Positions 27,428-36,178 of a DNA stretch of 64,000 bases are shown here, in pieces. The stretch lies in the NCBI GenBank assembly GCA_026708035.1, contig JAPOVQ010000035.1, forward strand, positions 186,001 through 250,000. Direction: 5' to 3'. Every line of letters begins with the position of its first letter. Position 1 is the stretch's first letter. Under the pieces are notes generated by a model. It saw only the letters and a program-made list of their open reading frames with translations. It was not told where the DNA came from and did not search any database. Position numbers and translations under genes: made by a program. Origin of the DNA: Chloroflexota bacterium (GTDB lineage Bacteria; Chloroflexota; UBA11872).

Positions 27428-27455
27428 AGCTTAGCAGGCCGCCAATGGCCGTCAA
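27428..27455 (-). promoter_or_regulatory. candidate sigma-70-type promoter upstream of rpoB
   Basis: TTGACG (27455-27450) and TAAGCT (27433-27428) are separated by 16 bases on the minus strand. The -35 is a 5/6 match and the -10 only 3/6. Transcription would begin about 60 bases before the terminator-like hairpin at 27367. Confidence 0.35.
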
Positions 27456-27526
27456 AGGTCGTCCGACCTGGGCAGTTGGCGACTGTAAGTTCGTCTTTCC
27501 CGCGCAGGGAGACTCTTGCGCCCCCC

Positions 27527-27687
27527 GGTGTGGATTGGAGAGCGGGCCCGATCCCCTCTCCCTCGATGGGACAGGATTAGGGTGAGGGTGATCCGAGGCT
27601 TGGCCCCGGTGTGGTTTGGAGAGCGGGTCCGATCCCCTCTCCCTCGATGGGAGAGGGTGAGGGTGAGGGTGATCCGAGGCTTGGCCG
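27527..27687. repeat. two tandem copies of an ~81-base palindromic repeat
   Basis: Copies at about 27527-27607 and 27608-27687 share GGAGAGCGGG, CCCCTCTCCCTCGATGGG, GGGTGAGGGTGATCCGAGG and CTTGGCC. In the second copy CCCTCTCCC (27635-27643) and GGGAGAGGG (27649-27657) form a perfect 9-bp hairpin; in the first the right arm is degraded. A third diverged copy lies at 49051-49120. Confidence 0.8.
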
Positions 27688-27755
27688 TGGGATGTCGATC
27701 TCATTTTGCGGAGGCCTCCCAAGGCTGGCATCCATCCCCTTAGGCCAATGCCCGC

Positions 27756-28130
27756 CTACCCAAGCTCCCCCTGAAGCTGCCGGCCACCGAGCACGTGCAG
27801 GTGCACGTGGCCCACGGACTGCGCCCCGTGGCGTCCGTGATTCACGGCCACCCGATAGCCCGACGCATGCACGCCTTCCATCCGCGCCACCGTCGCGGCG
27901 GCGGTGAGCAGGCGTCCTGCCAGGTCGGGATCGTCCCGCAGGCCGTCAAGACCCGACACGTGCCGACGCGGCACAACCAGGACGTGCACGGGGGCCTGGG
28001 GCGCGATGTCGCGAAATGCGAACACCGCGTCGTCCGCATAGACCTGATCCGACGGGATGCCCCCCGCCACGATCTTGCAGAACAAACAGTCGGCGACAGC
28101 GTCTGCCAAACCTGTCCCATTTGCCGTCAT
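27756..28130 (-). CDS. HIT-family nucleotide-binding protein
   Basis: Histidine-triad hydrolase of the HinT type, acting on nucleoside phosphoramidates or similar adducts in the cytoplasm. 124 residues. CLFCKIVAGGIPSDQVY begins the fold, and the active-site triad is HVHLHVLGG at about residues 108-116, with VNHGRHGAQSVGH before it. Third after dnaJ and prmA on the same strand, 122 bases from prmA across a palindromic repeat. The exact substrate cannot be read from the sequence. Confidence 0.92.
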   Translation of the reverse strand: MTANGTGLADAVADCLFCKIVAGGIPSDQVYADDAVFAFRDIAPQAPVHVLVVPRRHVSGLDGLRDDPDLAGRLLTAAATVARMEGVHASGYRVAVNHGRHGAQSVGHVHLHVLGGRQLQGELG

Positions 28131-28173
28131 GGTGCGGCTCCCATTGGTCGAGACTCTGGCGTGACCCGTCCGT

Positions 28174-28222
28174 CATTCCCGCGAAGCCTGTCCCCGCGTA
28201 GGCGGGGAGCGGGATTCCATCC
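28174..28222. repeat. REP-like palindromic repeat, copy 1
   Basis: Nested inverted repeat: an outer TCCCGC/GCGGGA pair encloses an inner CCCCGC/GCGGGG pair. Six differences in 49 bases separate it from the copy at 58318-58366. It lies between prmA and the HIT gene. Confidence 0.7.
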
Positions 28223-28252
28223 GTCGGTCAACCGAAAAGCCCACTCATCTAT

Positions 28253-29146
28253 TCAAGAGTCTCCCGCCGGCGGCACGCTGAGGTTAAGGCATTCCCACCC
28301 ATCCCGGCACAACACGCTCTCGACATCGAGTCCATGGTGGGCAACCGCCTCCTGCATCTCGGCGCTCCTGGCCGACGTGATGCCCCCCAGGATCACGCGA
28401 CCGTCTCGGCGCACGGCGGCGCGGTAGTGGTCGAGACTGCGCAGGTGCGTGTCAGCCACAATGTTGGCCACCACGATGTCCGCCGCGTCGCAACTGTGGA
28501 GCGGCAGCCGTCCCTGCACCACCGACACCCGGTCGCCACAACCGTTCTTGGCCACGTTGGCCCGCGCCGTCCGCACAGCGTCCGCATCGGTGTCGACGGC
28601 GCGCACGCGCCGCGCACCGCTCAGGGCCGCGACGATCGCCAGGACACCGGAGCCCGTGCCCACGTCGATGACGTCGTGCCCGGGACCGACCGCTCCCTCG
28701 AGGACCTCTACCGCCAGTTGCGTGGTTGGATGCAGCCCGGTGCCGAACGCCATGCCGGGATCGAGCCGAATCACCTGGCGGTCTCCGTCTGGCGCATCCG
28801 TCCACGAAGGCGCGATCACGAAGCAGCGGCCGACGGTGAACGGGCGGTAGAACGCTCGCCATTCGTTCAGGTATTGCTCGGGTCGCACCCACCGGACGTG
28901 CGGCGTTCGCAGGGTCGAGGCGCCGGTGGCGCCGAGATGCCACAGCGCGCGCTCGAGGGCCTCACGCGTCGACTGGCACTCCGGACCGTCGGCGACGTAG
29001 GCCCGTACGGTCACCTGGCCATGCGCGTCGTCCGCCGAGTGCTCCACGGCCAGCGCCGGTCCCACCCACCGACCGAGCTCGATTCGCACGTCGTCGGCGT
29101 CCGAAGGATCGACATTGACCGAGATCTCGAGCCAGCGCTGGCTCAC
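28253..29146 (-). CDS. prmA: ribosomal protein L11 methyltransferase
   Basis: SAM-dependent methyltransferase predicted to trimethylate ribosomal protein L11. 297 residues, normal length. The N-terminal substrate-recognition domain (MSQRWLEISVNVDPSDADDV) is followed by the catalytic domain with LDPGMAFGTGLHPTTQLAVE, motif I DVGTGSGVLAIVAA, and the catalytic-loop region VVANIVADT. The ATG overlaps the dnaJ stop by four bases. The dnaJ-prmA pairing is common in bacteria and supports the call. Confidence 0.93.
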   Translation of the reverse strand: MSQRWLEISVNVDPSDADDVRIELGRWVGPALAVEHSADDAHGQVTVRAYVADGPECQSTREALERALWHLGATGASTLRTPHVRWVRPEQYLNEWRAFYRPFTVGRCFVIAPSWTDAPDGDRQVIRLDPGMAFGTGLHPTTQLAVEVLEGAVGPGHDVIDVGTGSGVLAIVAALSGARRVRAVDTDADAVRTARANVAKNGCGDRVSVVQGRLPLHSCDAADIVVANIVADTHLRSLDHYRAAVRRDGRVILGGITSARSAEMQEAVAHHGLDVESVLCRDGWECLNLSVPPAGDS

Positions 29147-30249
29147 CGAAATGCGGCGCGTGCCTTCTCGACGAAGCTTCGGCCATCGGCATCGCGCCCG
29201 GCGGGCAGCGACTCCCGCAGCTGTTCCAGCACCTGCCGCTGGTCCGACGACAGCTTCTTGGGAACCACCACCTTGACCGTGATGCGCTGATCGCCCCGTC
29301 CCGATCCGCGATACCGCGGCACGCCGCGGCCGCGCAGCTTGAGCACCGTGCCGGGCTGCGTGCCGGCCGGGACCGTCACGGTTTCCTCACCGTCGACCGT
29401 CGGAATCTCCACCGTGCTCCCAAGGGCGGCTTCGGCGATGTTGAGCGCGAGATCGCTCACGATGTCGTCGCCCTCCCGCTCGAGCTGCGGATGAGGCTCG
29501 ACCTCAATCGCGACATAGAGATCTCCCGGCGTGCCGCGATTTCTGCCGTGATCGCCGGCGCCCGAGAGACGCAACTCGGTGCCGGGCGCCAACCCGGCGG
29601 GAATCTCAATTTCCCGGCTCATGGCACGGCGCTCCAGCCCGGTGCCGCGGCACCCGGAGCACGGCTCCGTGATCTCGCGCCCCTCGCCGTGGCAGCGCGG
29701 ACACGTCGCGACATTCACGAACTGTCCGAAGAGCGATTGCTGAGTCCGTTGCACCTGCCCGGCGCCTCGACACATCCGGCAAGTTGTCGGCTTGGTGCCC
29801 GGCTCGGCGCCATCGCCCCCGCAGGCGCCGCACGGCTCGTGGCGCTCGTAGTCGACCACCTTCGTCGCGCCGAACACCGACTCGATGAAGTCCATCGCCA
29901 CGACGGCGCGAAGATCGCCGCCGCGATGCTCCGTTCTGCGGGTGCGCGAGGTGCCGCGCCCGAAGAACGCGTCGAAGATGTCACCGACGCCGGCGAAGTC
30001 GTCGACCCCGGCCCCGAATCCGCCGCGCGCGTCGGCGTGTCCGAAGCGGTCATACATCTGCCGCTTCTCCGCGTCGCGCAACACCTCGTAGGCCTCGTTG
30101 ATCTGCTTGAACTTGGCGTCGGCATCCGGCGCCTTGCTGACGTCCGGGTGGTATTCACGCGCCAGCTTGCGGAAGGCACGGCGAATCTCGGCTTCGGAGG
30201 CGTCTCGACCGACCCCCAGCACGTCGTAGTAGTCGGGCTTGCTGCTCAC
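29143..30249 (-). CDS. dnaJ: molecular chaperone DnaJ
   Basis: Hsp40 co-chaperone that stimulates DnaK ATPase. 368 residues. J domain at 1-70 with the HPD tripeptide (REYHPDVSK). A short Gly/Phe region (GGFGAGVDDFAGVGDIF) follows, then four zinc-binding repeats (CGACGGDG, CRMCRGAG, CPRCHGEG, CSGCRGTG) and a C-terminal substrate-binding domain. It follows grpE by 20 bases. dnaK is not in the window. Confidence 0.97.
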   Translation of the reverse strand: MSSKPDYYDVLGVGRDASEAEIRRAFRKLAREYHPDVSKAPDADAKFKQINEAYEVLRDAEKRQMYDRFGHADARGGFGAGVDDFAGVGDIFDAFFGRGTSRTRRTEHRGGDLRAVVAMDFIESVFGATKVVDYERHEPCGACGGDGAEPGTKPTTCRMCRGAGQVQRTQQSLFGQFVNVATCPRCHGEGREITEPCSGCRGTGLERRAMSREIEIPAGLAPGTELRLSGAGDHGRNRGTPGDLYVAIEVEPHPQLEREGDDIVSDLALNIAEAALGSTVEIPTVDGEETVTVPAGTQPGTVLKLRGRGVPRYRGSGRGDQRITVKVVVPKKLSSDQRQVLEQLRESLPAGRDADGRSFVEKARAAFR

Positions 30250-30269
30250 TGGCGCGCCACCGTTCGCCG

Positions 30270-30944
30270 TTAGCCCACGCCGCCGTCGGCCGGTTTCGCG
30301 TCATCCGAGGCCGTCGACTCGGCCTCCGACTCCAGGCTGGCCGCCGGCGCCGATTTGACGAGCGTCGGACGCAACACCCGGTCGTGCATGCGATAACCGC
30401 GCTGCAGCTGCTCGGCCACCGCCATCGGACCGTCGCCGTCGTCCGACATCACCACCTCGTGGATCGCGGTGTCGATGGCGTCGCCGCGTTTGCACTCGAT
30501 CGGCGTGACGCCGTGCGCTTCCAGCGCGCCCAGCAGCTGAGCCTGCGTCAGCGCGATCCCGTCCACCCAGCTCAGCAACCGCAGTTCGCTCGGCAGCGAC
30601 TGAAACGCGCGTTCGAATCCGTCAATCACCCGCAAGATGTCGAACGCGATCGCCATGTTGGCGAACGAGGCGCGTTCCCGCGCGTCGGCCTCAGTGCGTC
30701 GCCGGTAGTTGGCGAAGTCGGCCTGCACCCGCGTGAGTCGATTGAGAAGATCCCGATGTCGCCGTTCGAGATCGGGCGCCTCGTCGGTCGACGGCTCGGA
30801 CGATCCCGCATCGGCCTCTGGCTGATCCGCGGAGCCCGACGCCGCACGGCGATCGGTCACGCGAATGGTCGGACGATCGTCGTCGTCGACCCGTGGCGCC
30901 TGGTCGTCCGGCGCCTCAGATTCACGAGGTTCGGCTTCCGCCAT
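30270..30944 (-). CDS. grpE: nucleotide exchange factor GrpE
   Basis: Exchange factor for DnaK. 224 residues from ATG 30944, which has GGAGAA about nine bases upstream; longer in-frame starts run into the NHL gene. The acidic, low-complexity N-terminus (to about residue 65) is typical. The core has LNRLTRVQADFANYRRRTEA, then FERAFQSLP, and the beta domain closes with GYRMHDRVLRPTLVKSA. No HrcA-type CIRCE repeat was seen upstream. Confidence 0.95.
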   Translation of the reverse strand: MAEAEPRESEAPDDQAPRVDDDDRPTIRVTDRRAASGSADQPEADAGSSEPSTDEAPDLERRHRDLLNRLTRVQADFANYRRRTEADARERASFANMAIAFDILRVIDGFERAFQSLPSELRLLSWVDGIALTQAQLLGALEAHGVTPIECKRGDAIDTAIHEVVMSDDGDGPMAVAEQLQRGYRMHDRVLRPTLVKSAPAASLESEAESTASDDAKPADGGVG

Positions 30945-31010
30945 GCCTATCGGTTCTCCCCAGTGCTTCCGTGGGCCGCGGCCCCCGGGCCCAGTGCCTT
31001 CAGCCGAGGC

Positions 31011-31016
31011 ATTATC
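31011..31016 (-). promoter_or_regulatory. possible -10 element for grpE
   Basis: GATAAT on the minus strand, 67 bases before the grpE start and a 5/6 match to the -10 consensus. No good -35 hexamer lies at 16-18 bases, so this is a weak call. It is the only AT-rich element in the 151-base gap between the NHL gene and grpE. Confidence 0.3.
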
Positions 31017-31095
31017 CATGCCCGCGCGTAGCGGAGTTGTGAATTTCCGCGTCCGCAGTCGAGCCATGCACCTCGGCGACCGGCGCCGACGACCG

Positions 31096-33888
31096 CTAGC
31101 CGCCGTCCCGTTGAATTCTGACGTCACCTGGCACGACGACAAAATCGGCCCGGCTCACGGACTGCGAACCGACAAGAACCTCGACGCTCCATTGCCCCGC
31201 GGCGGCGGTTGGCGGAAGGAAGAACCAAAAGCCATACGTCGCTCGCGGCGAGGCTTGCACCGGATCGGTGAGAAAGCGGCCGATCTCACGATCTCCCTCG
31301 TTCCAGCGAATGCCGAGGCGTGTGCCGTCGGCGATGTCGGTGAATTCGATGGAAATACTCACCCGCTCGCCGGGGTGGAATTGGAGCGTTGGCTCCACCG
31401 CACGTTGGGCAGAGTCGAGATCGAGCGCCAGCGTCACGGATTCGATGTTGGCCGATTCGTTCGCGGCGGGCTCGATCGTCGGCGTCGGAGTCGGCGTCTC
31501 CTCCTCGGCAGCCTCCGGTGTCGCTTCCGCCTCACCGGCCGGCGATGGCGCGGGCTCCGCGGGCAGCGGCTGTCCGGGCGGGGCAATGCGCCACACGATG
31601 CCGCGTCCCTCGAGCAAATAGATGCTGCCGTCATTGGCGATTGCGATATCGATGGCGGTGAACAGCGGAATTTCGCCGGCCGGTCCACCCGGCTGTCCCG
31701 AACCCGTCGGGTCGCCGGCGATCACGCGCGCGGCGCCACCGCCAACGGCCGTCACCGTCCCCGCTCCGCTTTCGACCACGTAGAACCCACCGGCAGCGTC
31801 TGCCGCGAGCCCAATGGGAGCCTCGATGCGGACCGACCCCGCCGGTCCCGTGTCGGGCGCGGTGGTGTCCGACGAGCCGGCGGCAAGCTCGATAGTTCCA
31901 TCGCGGCGCAAGCGGCGCACGACACCCGCTTGCAGCTGCGAGATCAGCACGTCGCCGCCGGCGTCGACCACCGCGCGCTGGGGAAAACCGACCGCTGCCG
32001 CCGTGCCGGGTCCGCCGTCGCCGCCCGAGCCGAAGTTGCCGGTGCCGGCAATGGTGACGATGGTTCCATCGCGTTCCACGCGGCGCACCCGATGATCCGG
32101 CGCGTCGACCACGTACAGCCGTCCCGACGGATCCAGCGCCACGCCAACCGGCTCGGTGAGTGACGCGAAGGCCGCCGGGCCGCCGTCGCCGCCTGAGCCC
32201 GGAGCGCTGACGCCGACCATCGTGCCGATCACGCCTTGGGGAGTAACCCGCCGCACGCGGAAGTTGCCGGCGTCGGCAATGTAGAGCGCGCCTTGCGCGT
32301 CGACGGTGACGTGGTGCGGGCGATTCAGCTGCGCCGCCGTCGCCAGGCCGCCGTCGCCCGAGAATCCCGGACTCCCGTTCCCCGCCACGGTCCGCACGGT
32401 GCCGTCAAGCTCGATGCGCCGAATGCGGTGGTTGCCGGTGTCGGCCACGAGCACGCGCCCGGCACTGTCCACGGCAATGCCGCGAGGCGTGGTGAACTGG
32501 GCGTCCGCCCGCGAGCCTCCTTCGCCGTCGTAGCCCGGTTCGCCGCGGCCCGCGAACACCTCGGCAATCAGCTCCGCGGCAACCGGCGGCGGCAGCGCCT
32601 GGGACGGAGCCGGCGGCTGATACGGCGGGGCCGCCGGCGCTTCGGGCTCGGCGGGAATCTGGGCAATGGGAACCAGCGCCCGCAGCCGGCGCGTGCCCTG
32701 CTCGACCACGAGCAATTCGCCGCGCGTGGTCACCGTCACGTCGGCCGGCAGCTCCAACCGGGTGTCAACGGCCAGGCGGCCGGATGCCGATGGCTGTTGA
32801 ATGTCACCGGCGATCGTGGTGATGCCGCCGCTGGGGTCAATGCGTCGGACGCGCCGGTTGTTCCAATCCGCGACAAACACGTTGCCGTCGGTATCGACGG
32901 CCACGGCTTGAGGCCCGTGAAGCTGGGCGCTCACCGCCGAGCCGCCATCGCCCCCCATCCCAGGCTCGCCGGTGCCGGCGAGCGTGTGGATGGCCGCGAC
33001 GCTGCTCTGACCGGATACGCGACGAATCCGGTTCCCGCCAAGCTCGGCAATGAGGATGTTGGCAAATGCGTCGACATCCACATCGACGGGCTGATTCAAC
33101 TGCGCGTTTGCGGCGGCGCCACCGTCCCCCGCGCTGCCGGCGATGCCGGTGCCCGCCATGGTTGTCACCACGCCGTCCGGGCCGATGCGTCGCACGCGGT
33201 GCGCCGCGCGTTCGGCAATGAACAGCGTGCCCTCGCCGTCCAGCGCCATGCCGGCGTTGCCCGCCAGGCGGGCCAGGCTCGCCGGTCCTCCGTCGCCCTC
33301 GATCCCCGGCTGCCCGTCGCCAATCACCGTCGTGATCGTGCCGTCGATCGCCACCCGTCGAACTCGGTGCAACTCGGCGATGAGCAGTACTCCGGCGCCG
33401 TCAACCAGCAGCCGGGTCGGCTCGGTGAGCTCGGCCTGCATCGCTGGACCACCGTCACCGGCGGATCCGCGAATGCCCGTGCCGGCCACGGTCTGAATCA
33501 CGCCGTCGGCGCCGATGCGCCGCACGCGATTCGCCTGAGGGTCCGAGATATAGACCCGGCCCTGAGGATCCACCGTCACGCCGCCGATGCTTCGGAACTG
33601 CGCCAGCGCGGCCGGCTGCCCATCGCCGGCATCGCCGAAGTTGCCGCTGCCGGCAAGATCAATGACCACCAGCGGGAGTTGCACGGCCGGCGGCAAGCTC
33701 GACACGGCCAGCGGGAGATATGGCGTCGCGACTGGCGGATCGGTCCGCGCAGGCTCCGCAGTCTGCACCGGATCTTGGCCGTCGCCGAACCCACCGATAT
33801 CGCATCCCGTTGCCGCAATGGCAGCCATGGCCCCCACGAGCAACTGCCGCCGCGTCAACCGACGCCTTTGCCGGTTCCTACGCGACAT
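31096..33888 (-). CDS. Tat-exported lipoprotein with two NHL-repeat beta-propellers
   Basis: 930 residues of unknown function. The N-terminus has a twin-arginine motif (TRRQLLVGA) and a lipobox ending at C29, so a folded lipoprotein on the outer face of the membrane is predicted. Two sets of about six NHL repeats follow (recurring AGTGxxGxxGDGG, then VAVDxxGxxxVAD and RVRRI), split by a Pro/Ala-rich linker near residue 425. They are consistent with two six-bladed propellers. After a Thr/Pro/Glu linker (about residue 765) comes a beta-rich C-terminal domain. NHL propellers usually bind proteins, RNA or ligands. It overlaps the glycan cluster gene upstream by 11 bases, suggesting a surface role. 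Confidence 0.85.
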   Translation of the reverse strand: MSRRNRQRRRLTRRQLLVGAMAAIAATGCDIGGFGDGQDPVQTAEPARTDPPVATPYLPLAVSSLPPAVQLPLVVIDLAGSGNFGDAGDGQPAALAQFRSIGGVTVDPQGRVYISDPQANRVRRIGADGVIQTVAGTGIRGSAGDGGPAMQAELTEPTRLLVDGAGVLLIAELHRVRRVAIDGTITTVIGDGQPGIEGDGGPASLARLAGNAGMALDGEGTLFIAERAAHRVRRIGPDGVVTTMAGTGIAGSAGDGGAAANAQLNQPVDVDVDAFANILIAELGGNRIRRVSGQSSVAAIHTLAGTGEPGMGGDGGSAVSAQLHGPQAVAVDTDGNVFVADWNNRRVRRIDPSGGITTIAGDIQQPSASGRLAVDTRLELPADVTVTTRGELLVVEQGTRRLRALVPIAQIPAEPEAPAAPPYQPPAPSQALPPPVAAELIAEVFAGRGEPGYDGEGGSRADAQFTTPRGIAVDSAGRVLVADTGNHRIRRIELDGTVRTVAGNGSPGFSGDGGLATAAQLNRPHHVTVDAQGALYIADAGNFRVRRVTPQGVIGTMVGVSAPGSGGDGGPAAFASLTEPVGVALDPSGRLYVVDAPDHRVRRVERDGTIVTIAGTGNFGSGGDGGPGTAAAVGFPQRAVVDAGGDVLISQLQAGVVRRLRRDGTIELAAGSSDTTAPDTGPAGSVRIEAPIGLAADAAGGFYVVESGAGTVTAVGGGAARVIAGDPTGSGQPGGPAGEIPLFTAIDIAIANDGSIYLLEGRGIVWRIAPPGQPLPAEPAPSPAGEAEATPEAAEEETPTPTPTIEPAANESANIESVTLALDLDSAQRAVEPTLQFHPGERVSISIEFTDIADGTRLGIRWNEGDREIGRFLTDPVQASPRATYGFWFFLPPTAAAGQWSVEVLVGSQSVSRADFVVVPGDVRIQRDGG

Positions 33889-35287
33889 CGCCCCGCATCA
33901 CAATTCGCAGCGTGCGCATCAGAATTCGAAGATCGAACAGCAAGGACCAGTTTTCCACGTAGTACAGGTCATATCGCGTACGCTCGTCGATTGACGAATT
34001 GCCGCGCAACCCATTGACCTGTGCCCAACCGGTCATCCCGGCGCGCTCACGGTGACGGACCATATAGCGAGAATACTCGCGCTCGAACTGGCGCACGTAG
34101 GACGTCCGCTCGGGCCGTGGGCCCACAAGGCTCATGTCCCCACGTATCACGTTGATCAGCTGCGGCAGTTCATCGATCCAGTAGCGCCGGAGCCAGCGAC
34201 CAACGCGAGTGATCCGCGGATCGTTCGCAACGGTCCATGTCTGGCCGCTGAGTTCCGCGTCGCGGTGCATCGTCCGAAACTTGACGATCGGAAATCGCCG
34301 CTGATCGCGACCGACGCGCTGCTGGACGTAGAACACGGGCCCGGCAGAGTCCAAGCGGATGGCGAGCGCGACCAGCACCATCGGAACCGACAAGACGACC
34401 ATTCCGAACATCGCGCCCGCGAGGTCCAGCGAGCGCTTGGTGAATCGGCGCAGCCCCTGGAGCCGAACGTCGTTGACGGCCATCAACGGCAGCCCGCGAA
34501 TCCCGCCCGTGGTCACCGGCGACACCATCAGCTGGAACAAGTCCGGCAGCAGCCACACGTCGGTAAACGACGCCTCGGTCTGCTCAAGAATGCCCAGCAG
34601 CGCGTCGTGCGAAAGCGACGGGATAGCCACCACCACCTTGTCGACCTGGTGCTCGCTCAGCACGCCCGCCAGCGAGTCCACGCGACCCAGCACCGGCACT
34701 TGCTGGCCGCCGGCGGTCACCGAAGTGGCAAAGTCGTCCACAAAGCCGACCACCCGGAATCGCCGCGTGCGCTCGTCAAACAGCCGCGCCAGCACCTCGG
34801 TGCCCTCGGTTCCAGCCCCGACCACGATGACGCGCGTGATCCCGATGCCGAAGCGATTCAGCGCCTGCCGCACCCCGATGAGCAGTGATCGTCCGACAAC
34901 CACCAGCACGATGCCGGCCAGCCACATGTACGCCACGAGCAGGCGCACGAATTCGAGTCGATCCTGGATCACGAAAAACGTGGCGGCCACCGTGAGCAGC
35001 GCGCCGACGGTGACCGCCCCGGCCGTTCGCACAACCCGATCCAGCGGACCTGCCGTGCGATGCCGCGTGTACAGGCCGAGGGCGAGCCCAGCCAGGACGC
35101 TCGCAACCGTGAAGGTGAGGTTGACCGGCACGAAGAAGAGAAACCGGTTCGACGCCACTTCGGGCCCCCACCCCAACCGGAATCGCACGACGTACGCGAT
35201 GGCGGTGGCCGCGAGCAACGCCGCAACGTCCAAGGCCACCGTTCCCGTGGCCTCGAGTCCCTCCCAGTTGCGTCGAACCCAGGTCAA
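33878..35287 (-). CDS. polyprenyl-phosphate sugar-1-phosphate transferase (undecaprenyl-phosphate glycosyltransferase)
   Basis: Initiating enzyme of surface polysaccharide assembly: transfers a sugar phosphate from a nucleotide sugar to a lipid carrier. Four N-terminal membrane segments precede a Rossmann-like CoA-binding region (RVIVVGAGTEGTEVLARL, about residue 155), a fifth membrane helix near residue 295, and the catalytic bacterial sugar-transferase domain (FYVQQRVGRDQRRFPIVKFR, LPQLINVIRGDMSLVGPRPE, RAGMTGWAQVNG). The start is taken as TTG 35287, overlapping the upstream stop by four bases; a longer start at 35398 would overlap that gene. 469 residues. Confidence 0.92.
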   Translation of the reverse strand: MTWVRRNWEGLEATGTVALDVAALLAATAIAYVVRFRLGWGPEVASNRFLFFVPVNLTFTVASVLAGLALGLYTRHRTAGPLDRVVRTAGAVTVGALLTVAATFFVIQDRLEFVRLLVAYMWLAGIVLVVVGRSLLIGVRQALNRFGIGITRVIVVGAGTEGTEVLARLFDERTRRFRVVGFVDDFATSVTAGGQQVPVLGRVDSLAGVLSEHQVDKVVVAIPSLSHDALLGILEQTEASFTDVWLLPDLFQLMVSPVTTGGIRGLPLMAVNDVRLQGLRRFTKRSLDLAGAMFGMVVLSVPMVLVALAIRLDSAGPVFYVQQRVGRDQRRFPIVKFRTMHRDAELSGQTWTVANDPRITRVGRWLRRYWIDELPQLINVIRGDMSLVGPRPERTSYVRQFEREYSRYMVRHRERAGMTGWAQVNGLRGNSSIDERTRYDLYYVENWSLLFDLRILMRTLRIVMRGDVA

Positions 35288-36174
35288 CTCACTGCCCCCT
35301 TGCGCCGACCCAGCGCCAACATTTGGCGAGCGACTTGGCGGGCAACGGCGCCAAGCGCTAGGACGACGATCGCGGCGGTGACGACCGCCCGCAGCCAAAC
35401 ACCGTCACGTTGCCGGTGCTTCCGATAGTAAAGCCAAATGGCTCGATAGAATTCCACTCGCGCACGGACGGCGCGCTGCCGCGTTGATTGCCGCTTGAGG
35501 TGCCGCACCACCACCGACGGCACGAAGAGGGTCGGCCAGCCGGCCTGTCGAATGCGATATCCGAGGTCGAGGTCTTCGCCGTAGGTGAAGAACTGCGGGT
35601 CGAAGCCGCCGACCCGGCGAAAGGCCTCGGCGCGCACCAGCATGCACGCGCCGGAAACCGCGTCCACCATTGCTTCGCGTCTGGAGGAAGGCGCAACGTT
35701 ATAGGGCCGCACACCGCGCGGCGGCAGGCGGCGAGGCCAGCGGAGCAAGCGCAATGCCGCGGAGGCAGGCGTCGGAAACGAGCGGCACGCCGCCGGGTCC
35801 AACGATCCATCGGCCAGCTCGAGCCGCGGCCCCAGGATGCCCAGCGCGGGATCGGCATCGCCGCGCTCCACCAGGCGCCGGAGTCCGAGCGGCGTGAACT
35901 CCGTATCGGGATTGAGGAACAGCAACCACCGTCCCCGTGCGCGCGAAGCGGCAAGATTGTTGCCCCGGCCGAATCCCAGCTCGCGGCTGCCCCGAATCGC
36001 CTGCACGTCCGGCCGGGACACGATGCTGTCCCAGGTGCCGTAGCCGGAGCCGTTGTCCACCACCAAGACCTCCGCCGACAGCCCGCCGGTCGAGTCCGGG
36101 ATAGTCGCCAGGCATCGCTGCAAGAGGTCGGGCACGTTGTACGTGACGATGATGATCGAGACATCCACGGTCAT
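35284..36174 (-). CDS. family 2 glycosyltransferase (rhamnosyltransferase-like)
   Basis: 296-residue GT-A fold enzyme. VSIIIVTYN at the N-terminus, the nucleotide-binding DNGSGYGT stretch, the DXD-type FLNPDTEF near residue 90, and the acceptor-site GEDLDLGYRI near residue 200 resemble dTDP-rhamnosyltransferases. A membrane-associated C-terminal hydrophobic segment (about 265-282) follows. Part of the surface-glycan operon. The sugar is not certain, but the nearby RmlD-like gene makes rhamnose plausible. Confidence 0.88.
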   Translation of the reverse strand: MTVDVSIIIVTYNVPDLLQRCLATIPDSTGGLSAEVLVVDNGSGYGTWDSIVSRPDVQAIRGSRELGFGRGNNLAASRARGRWLLFLNPDTEFTPLGLRRLVERGDADPALGILGPRLELADGSLDPAACRSFPTPASAALRLLRWPRRLPPRGVRPYNVAPSSRREAMVDAVSGACMLVRAEAFRRVGGFDPQFFTYGEDLDLGYRIRQAGWPTLFVPSVVVRHLKRQSTRQRAVRARVEFYRAIWLYYRKHRQRDGVWLRAVVTAAIVVLALGAVARQVARQMLALGRRKGAVS

Positions 36175-36178
36175 CGTC

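Larger units (their letters stand above)
27106..27755. other. 650-base intergenic region between the HIT gene and rpoB
   Basis: No convincing gene. In the minus-strand direction it holds two tandem palindromic repeats, a promoter-like pair, a terminator-like hairpin and a second hairpin just before the rpoB ribosome-binding site (each listed separately). The stretch 27145-27330 shows no other clear structure. Confidence 0.7.

Noticed and set aside
27420-27731. Short minus-strand frame over the tandem repeats with a PHPHPLPSRERG-type product
   Set aside because: Translation of the palindromic repeats; the same peptide appears wherever the repeat is. Not a gene.
30945-31095. CIRCE-type heat-shock operator upstream of grpE
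   Set aside because: No TTAGCACTC/GAGTGCTAA-like inverted repeat is present.
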